DNA from: Synura sp. LO234KE
Taxonomy: Eukaryota > Sar > Synurophyceae > Synurales > Mallomonadaceae
Direction of reading: 5' to 3'
Length of the DNA: 10,761 bases
NCBI GenBank assembly: GCA_015143735.1
Contig: VKHC01000593.1
Span: forward strand, 1 to 10,761
A model generated the notes under the pieces. The model was not told where the DNA came from. It did not search any database and saw only the letters and a list, made by a program, of their open reading frames with translations. Below are positions 7,586 to 10,761 of this stretch, in pieces; position 1 is the stretch's first letter; every line of letters begins with the position of its first letter. Made by a program: the position numbers and the translations under genes.

Positions 7586-10500
7586 TTATTTACTATTGTA
7601 CTTCGGCTCCGGCTGCATGTAACTCCAAGAGTAGTGCCGCTGCCTTCCGTGACCACAATCCTAATTAGATTTCACATTTATCTGACTTATCGTGTTGTGT
7701 GCACAGCAGTTGTTGCCACAGCACTCACCTTTATAGTCAGACTAAGTAAACCTGCACTGCACAGTATGTTCACCACGTCGTAGAGTCGACGAGACTGAGG
7801 AAACAAACGTCACATCGCGTCACAAGTCACAAGTGTACAGTAAGCTACATGGCCTCGCCCAATGTGCCCACCACCTAGCCCACCTGAGCGCCAACAACAC
7901 TCGGACCCAACTCCACAGCCGCTCTTTCCTCAATATTGATACCACCTCCTCGGCCCTCGCCCCCTTCGTTCACTACGTCCGCAACGGCCTCTGACGTGTC
8001 CCCCCCCTCGATATCGAAGAGGCCCAGCAGATGCGCCATCTCATTCACAGACAGATGGTTATGCTAATGAAGCGGACGGGTGGGGCGATCAGAGTAAGGA
8101 ATCATCTTTACAATCTGTAGTCTCACCCCTGCGAGGAAGAGCATGATGCAATCGCGACAAAGCTCCGCGCTCCGGACCTTGACTCCTTTTCTACCACTAG
8201 TGTCTCTCAACGAGTCCCAGTCATGCCGCCAATTTATTTCCTTGTCACGGACACCTCGCACTTCGTTTCTCTCCTCTACTCCTAGCACCACAGGAACCAG
8301 CGACGGATCACCACCGTATCTCACCATCGCCGGCTTCTACTCGAACCACACCATGTGTGTAACAGTCGCAAAGGTCAAGATACGGAGGGCCGAGAAAGTC
8401 ACGTGGTCCAGTACCTGAAGGTCTTGTAAAAGAAGGTGGATGCCGCCCATACCAAACCACAAGACGTGGATTTGGGAACCCACACTGAGAACCCGTCGAG
8501 TCTATGCACACAGTTCAACAACAGGAGAAGAAGAAAGAAAACAAACACAGTCACATGGGTATAATCTGCAAGTGCAGGCTGTACCGTCTTACCGCTCCCA
8601 GAACCTCGAAAACTTTCAGAGTCACTCGGATCGGTTGGATGGCCACTCCAAGTGCACACGACAGCTCCGACACTGTAGTGAACAGGCGCCTACCCGCTCC
8701 TCCTTCCCCTAGAGGTGCGCTTGGGGAAGCAGATAATCCATTCTCTGCAGTGTCGGTTGATTGAGTAGTATCATCCGACTCCAGCGCTCGGTATGACTGT
8801 GATTGAAGCAGGGACGCTCTCAATAACTTGTGGTATTCCTCCTCCGAGGACAATTGGATTGCGTGAAGGCTGAAATACTCGAGCAGACGGGACCCCAGAT
8901 TTGTTAAGGAGTTCACCCTGTGCCTCCCGGCTGGATCGCTCCTCTCGCCCCCAACCCCATCCCCGTTCACATCGCTTCCTCCAGGGAGCGGGCGCTTTCG
9001 ACTTTTCGATCTGCGAAAAGCAAACAGAACAAGGAACCATTACGAACACAATTCCACTGTGATAGTGACACCCCTCCAAGCGCCTTACTCCCCTACTGCA
9101 CGTACGTAACCCACCTGGACACGTCAGGTTTGTGTTGGGCACTCCTGGGGAGCGGGTCGTCATCCTCAGATCCGTCGATAATCCCATCCGACTCCCCAGA
9201 TAAGGGCACATGTAGATTCCCATTGAGTGAGGTCGACTGGCTCTCCAATCCTGAGGATATTCTGGATGCTTGAGCTAACGCAGAGCGTAACGGATGGAAA
9301 GCTCTTTTGTTACATATTGCACTTCGAGAGTGGATAGTCAGGTTACAGGAGACTGGGGACATACCTGAGTCTATCGGGAGAGTAGAGATAGGCTTACGAG
9401 TGTTTGCCTGTTCCAAGGCCGTCGTAACCGCTGAAGGAGGAGGAACAGGAATACCATTCTTCGCATGTGGAGCTGACAGTGACACCGACACCTGTGATGC
9501 AAAACCAAAAAAAATAAAGTCCTTAAAACATTTATGACATGGAATAGATATATGCATATATATATATCCAAAAAAATTTCCGAAGAGACGGTTTCTATAA
9601 AGCTTTCGGTCGAACACATCGCCCACTTACCTGACCACATGTATTCGTAGATTTTGGGAGGACAGGAGTTAATGCATGTATGGAGCTCGATTGGTCTAAA
9701 TAATGATCCTCTGGGAGTCGCTGTGTAAGCTCAGCTATACTGGGCAGGGGGCCGCTCAAGAGTGGTTGCATTCCTTGAATCATGTTCGGTATGTGCGAGA
9801 CGGGGATTGTAACCGGTGCGTGGTGTATTCCCGGGAGAGGACCAATGGGAGGATAGCTTGTATTTGGATACATCCCGATTGTGTTTGCTTGACCATAGGG
9901 TAACATAGGATGATCAGGAGAGGGTTGTTGCGAATTGAAATTTTGAAAAGCAGAGATTTGTTGCGAAAGCTGTTTTTCCTGTACCACTTCCCGAAGCAGT
10001 TGACAAGCGCGTTCTCGCCGCCTAGTGGGTGTATCCGAGGGAAGCATACCGAGCATGAGCTCTGCCAGAATGACTGATGTGTTTGGAGACGCTGGTCGAC
10101 GGAGATAAGTAGACGACGGGTTACGAACAGTATTGGAGTAAAATTGGCGCGAGAAATCCGCAGCATTGGAATCTTCTTCTTGACTAGTACTCGCAGTGAA
10201 TTGAATGGGTTGTTCCCAGCAGACTTGATTTTGGCTTCTACTTGAGGTAGAGGGTTGGCCGGTATCGATATATAGATATCTGCTCCTGCCGCTCAGAGAT
10301 GTGGGAGCGGGTTCGTTCAACGACCCGTCACCGAAGCGATGATTACCACTAATATTGCCATCAAAATCATGATCGTCTACACCTTCTTCCGGAGTTTGAT
10401 GAGATCTTGTGGGAGTGCTGCCTCCGCGCTTAGGACTCAAACGCTTCAGAAAATTTTTGAGAAGAACATCCAAATCAGTCGAGTTTCCGAACTCTTCCTT

Positions 10501-10695
10501 ATCATTAATTTTTATATCGTCCAGGGATCTGCAACCTCTAGGAAGGACAGGTGAGTCCCTCTCAACTTTCTCATTGGGCTCTTCGTCATCGCTCATATCA
10601 CGAAGAGCTCCTAAGACATCGTCAGAGCAGATTGATTCTCCATCAGCCAAGAACGCTTCTTGTTGTCCACGAATTTCTGTCTCATTCTCCATCAT
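7586..10695 (-). CDS. E2F7/E2F8-like atypical E2F transcription factor, eight exons
   Basis: Atypical E2Fs bind E2F promoter sites without a DP partner and repress cell-cycle genes in the nucleus. Model on the minus strand: exons 10695-9631, 9491-9115, 9010-8593, 8501-8415, 8336-8127, 8063-7884, 7794-7729, 7660-7586 (TAA), 825 residues. All introns are GT-AG and phases agree throughout. The start is supported by an in-frame TGA at 10716-10714; a second ATG follows at once. Residues 1-510 are polar and mostly disordered, with acidic N-terminus, several Ser-Pro sites and a basic SKSRKRP at 482-488, a likely nuclear signal. Residues 514-637 and 704-813 align with E2F7/8 DNA-binding domains 1 and 2. 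The length is near that of vertebrate E2F7/8, but there is hardly any tail after domain 2. Weakest points are the exon 5 acceptor and whether exon 8 is last (a GTAAAT donor overlaps its stop). Domains are sure to a fair degree; exact ends are not. Confidence 0.72.
7625..8174 (-). other. E2F DNA-binding domain 2, RRLYD motif kept
   Basis: This covers residues 704-813, over exons 5 to 8. Helix 1 ends in CIMLFL, matching VMLFL of E2F7/8. Helix 2 is LSVNEMAHLLGLF. Helix 3 is SRRLYDVVNILCSAGLL, with the signature RRLYD at 7791-7777. The wing runs SLTIKDCGHGRQRHYSW, where GRQRHYSW corresponds to GRKPAFKW of the family. About 44 residues rich in Gly, Glu, Ala and Val (exon 6, from 8015 to 7884) lie between helices 2 and 3. 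E2F7/8 also have an insert here, but a shorter one. All introns fall between or at the edge of secondary-structure elements. Confidence 0.72.
8000..8007 (-). repeat. Eight-base G run inside exon 6
   Basis: On the coding strand GAG is completed into a run of eight G, giving two glycine codons in the insert of domain 2. With eight G the exon stays open for its full 60 codons and reaches a clean CAG|GTGGGC donor at 7884/7883. With seven it would stop at TAG a few codons on. Confidence 0.7.
8451..8913 (-). other. E2F DNA-binding domain 1, with altered recognition motif
   Basis: This covers residues 514-637 of the E2F-like protein, over exons 3 and 4. Helix 1 is SLTNLGSRLLEYF, helix 2 TVSELSCALGV, helix 3 IQPIRVTLKVFEVLGA, and the wing TRRVLSVGSQIHVLWFG. 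Helices 2-3 and the start of the wing align without gaps with E2F7/8 domain 1 (SLGV..., VLESL, then the W-H-G end). The family's RRRIYD, whose arginines contact DNA, is replaced by IQPIRV (8640-8623). Around 60 Ser/Thr/Gly-rich residues (about 531-591) are inserted between helices 1 and 2. The helical stretch after the wing, IHLLLQDLQ, matches the start of the family's linker. DNA binding by this domain is doubtful. Confidence 0.65.
9492..9630 (-). other. Intron 1 of the E2F-like gene
   Basis: The donor CAG|GTAAGT (9631/9630) and the acceptor after a T-rich tract, GCATCACAG (ending 9492), define a 139-base phase-0 intron. It contains a short AT dinucleotide run at 9556-9567. It is the longest of the seven introns. 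The others are 9114-9011, 8592-8502, 8414-8337, 8126-8064, 7883-7795 and 7728-7661. Confidence 0.75.
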
Positions 10696-10761
10696 TTTGG
10701 AACTTAGATAATTTCAAATAATATATGGGAATGCAGGATCACACGAAGTTTCATATTTTGT

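Noticed and set aside
7746-8564. A plus-strand frame with C-ending codons and only four stops looked like a decayed gene
   Set aside because: It lies antisense to exons 3-7 of the E2F-like gene, whose splice sites, phases and domain match explain the composition. The plus reading is a shadow.
8551-8592. Reading exon 3 straight through to TGA at 8553-8551
   Set aside because: The GTAAGA donor at 8592 joined to the exon at 8501 restores the E2F wing (IHVLWFG) and the following linker helix, which the unspliced reading lacks.
8440-9273. Plus-strand ORFs of 86-117 codons opposite the E2F-like gene
   Set aside because: They are antisense echoes of exons 2-4 and show no domain.
9315-9365. A possible extra intron inside exon 2 (TCAG|GTATGT near 9363, acceptor CATCCAG near 9267)
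   Set aside because: Exon 2 is open throughout and joins its neighbours in phase without it. It is kept only as an alternative splice form.

Overview
The window looks like nuclear DNA of an animal, probably an invertebrate with short introns. The main evidence is a gene on the minus strand at the right end. It can be assembled from eight exons (10695 down to 7586) using GT-AG introns of 63-139 bases, with reading phase kept at every junction. Its C-terminal half matches, in order, the two winged-helix DNA-binding domains of atypical E2F transcription factors (E2F7/E2F8 type). I cannot name the species.

Layout. 2-187 (+): the 3' end of a gene for a coiled-coil protein with a C-terminal membrane segment. 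About 400-1400 (-): a broken arrestin-domain-like relic. 1616-4584: mostly AT-rich DNA without a convincing gene. It holds a stop-interrupted small ORF (2103-2552), two clear hairpins, and a 20-bp minisatellite (3896-4122). 4585-5209 (+): a candidate three-exon gene for a small membrane or secreted protein with a six-cysteine C-terminus. 5300-6900: GC-richer DNA with exon-like pieces on both strands that I could not resolve into one gene. 6920-7585: AT-rich, probably the 3' flank of the E2F gene. 7586-10695 (-): the E2F7/8-like gene. The ATG lies 66 bases inside the window, so its promoter is outside.

The most interesting feature is the E2F-like protein (about 825 residues). It carries a ~510-residue, mostly disordered N-terminal part before the tandem domains, whereas vertebrate E2F7/8 have a long tail after them. 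The first domain has lost the family's RRxYD DNA-contact motif and carries IQPIRV at that place. The second keeps RRLYD. Both domains contain long inserts between helices. No functional link between the neighbouring genes is visible.
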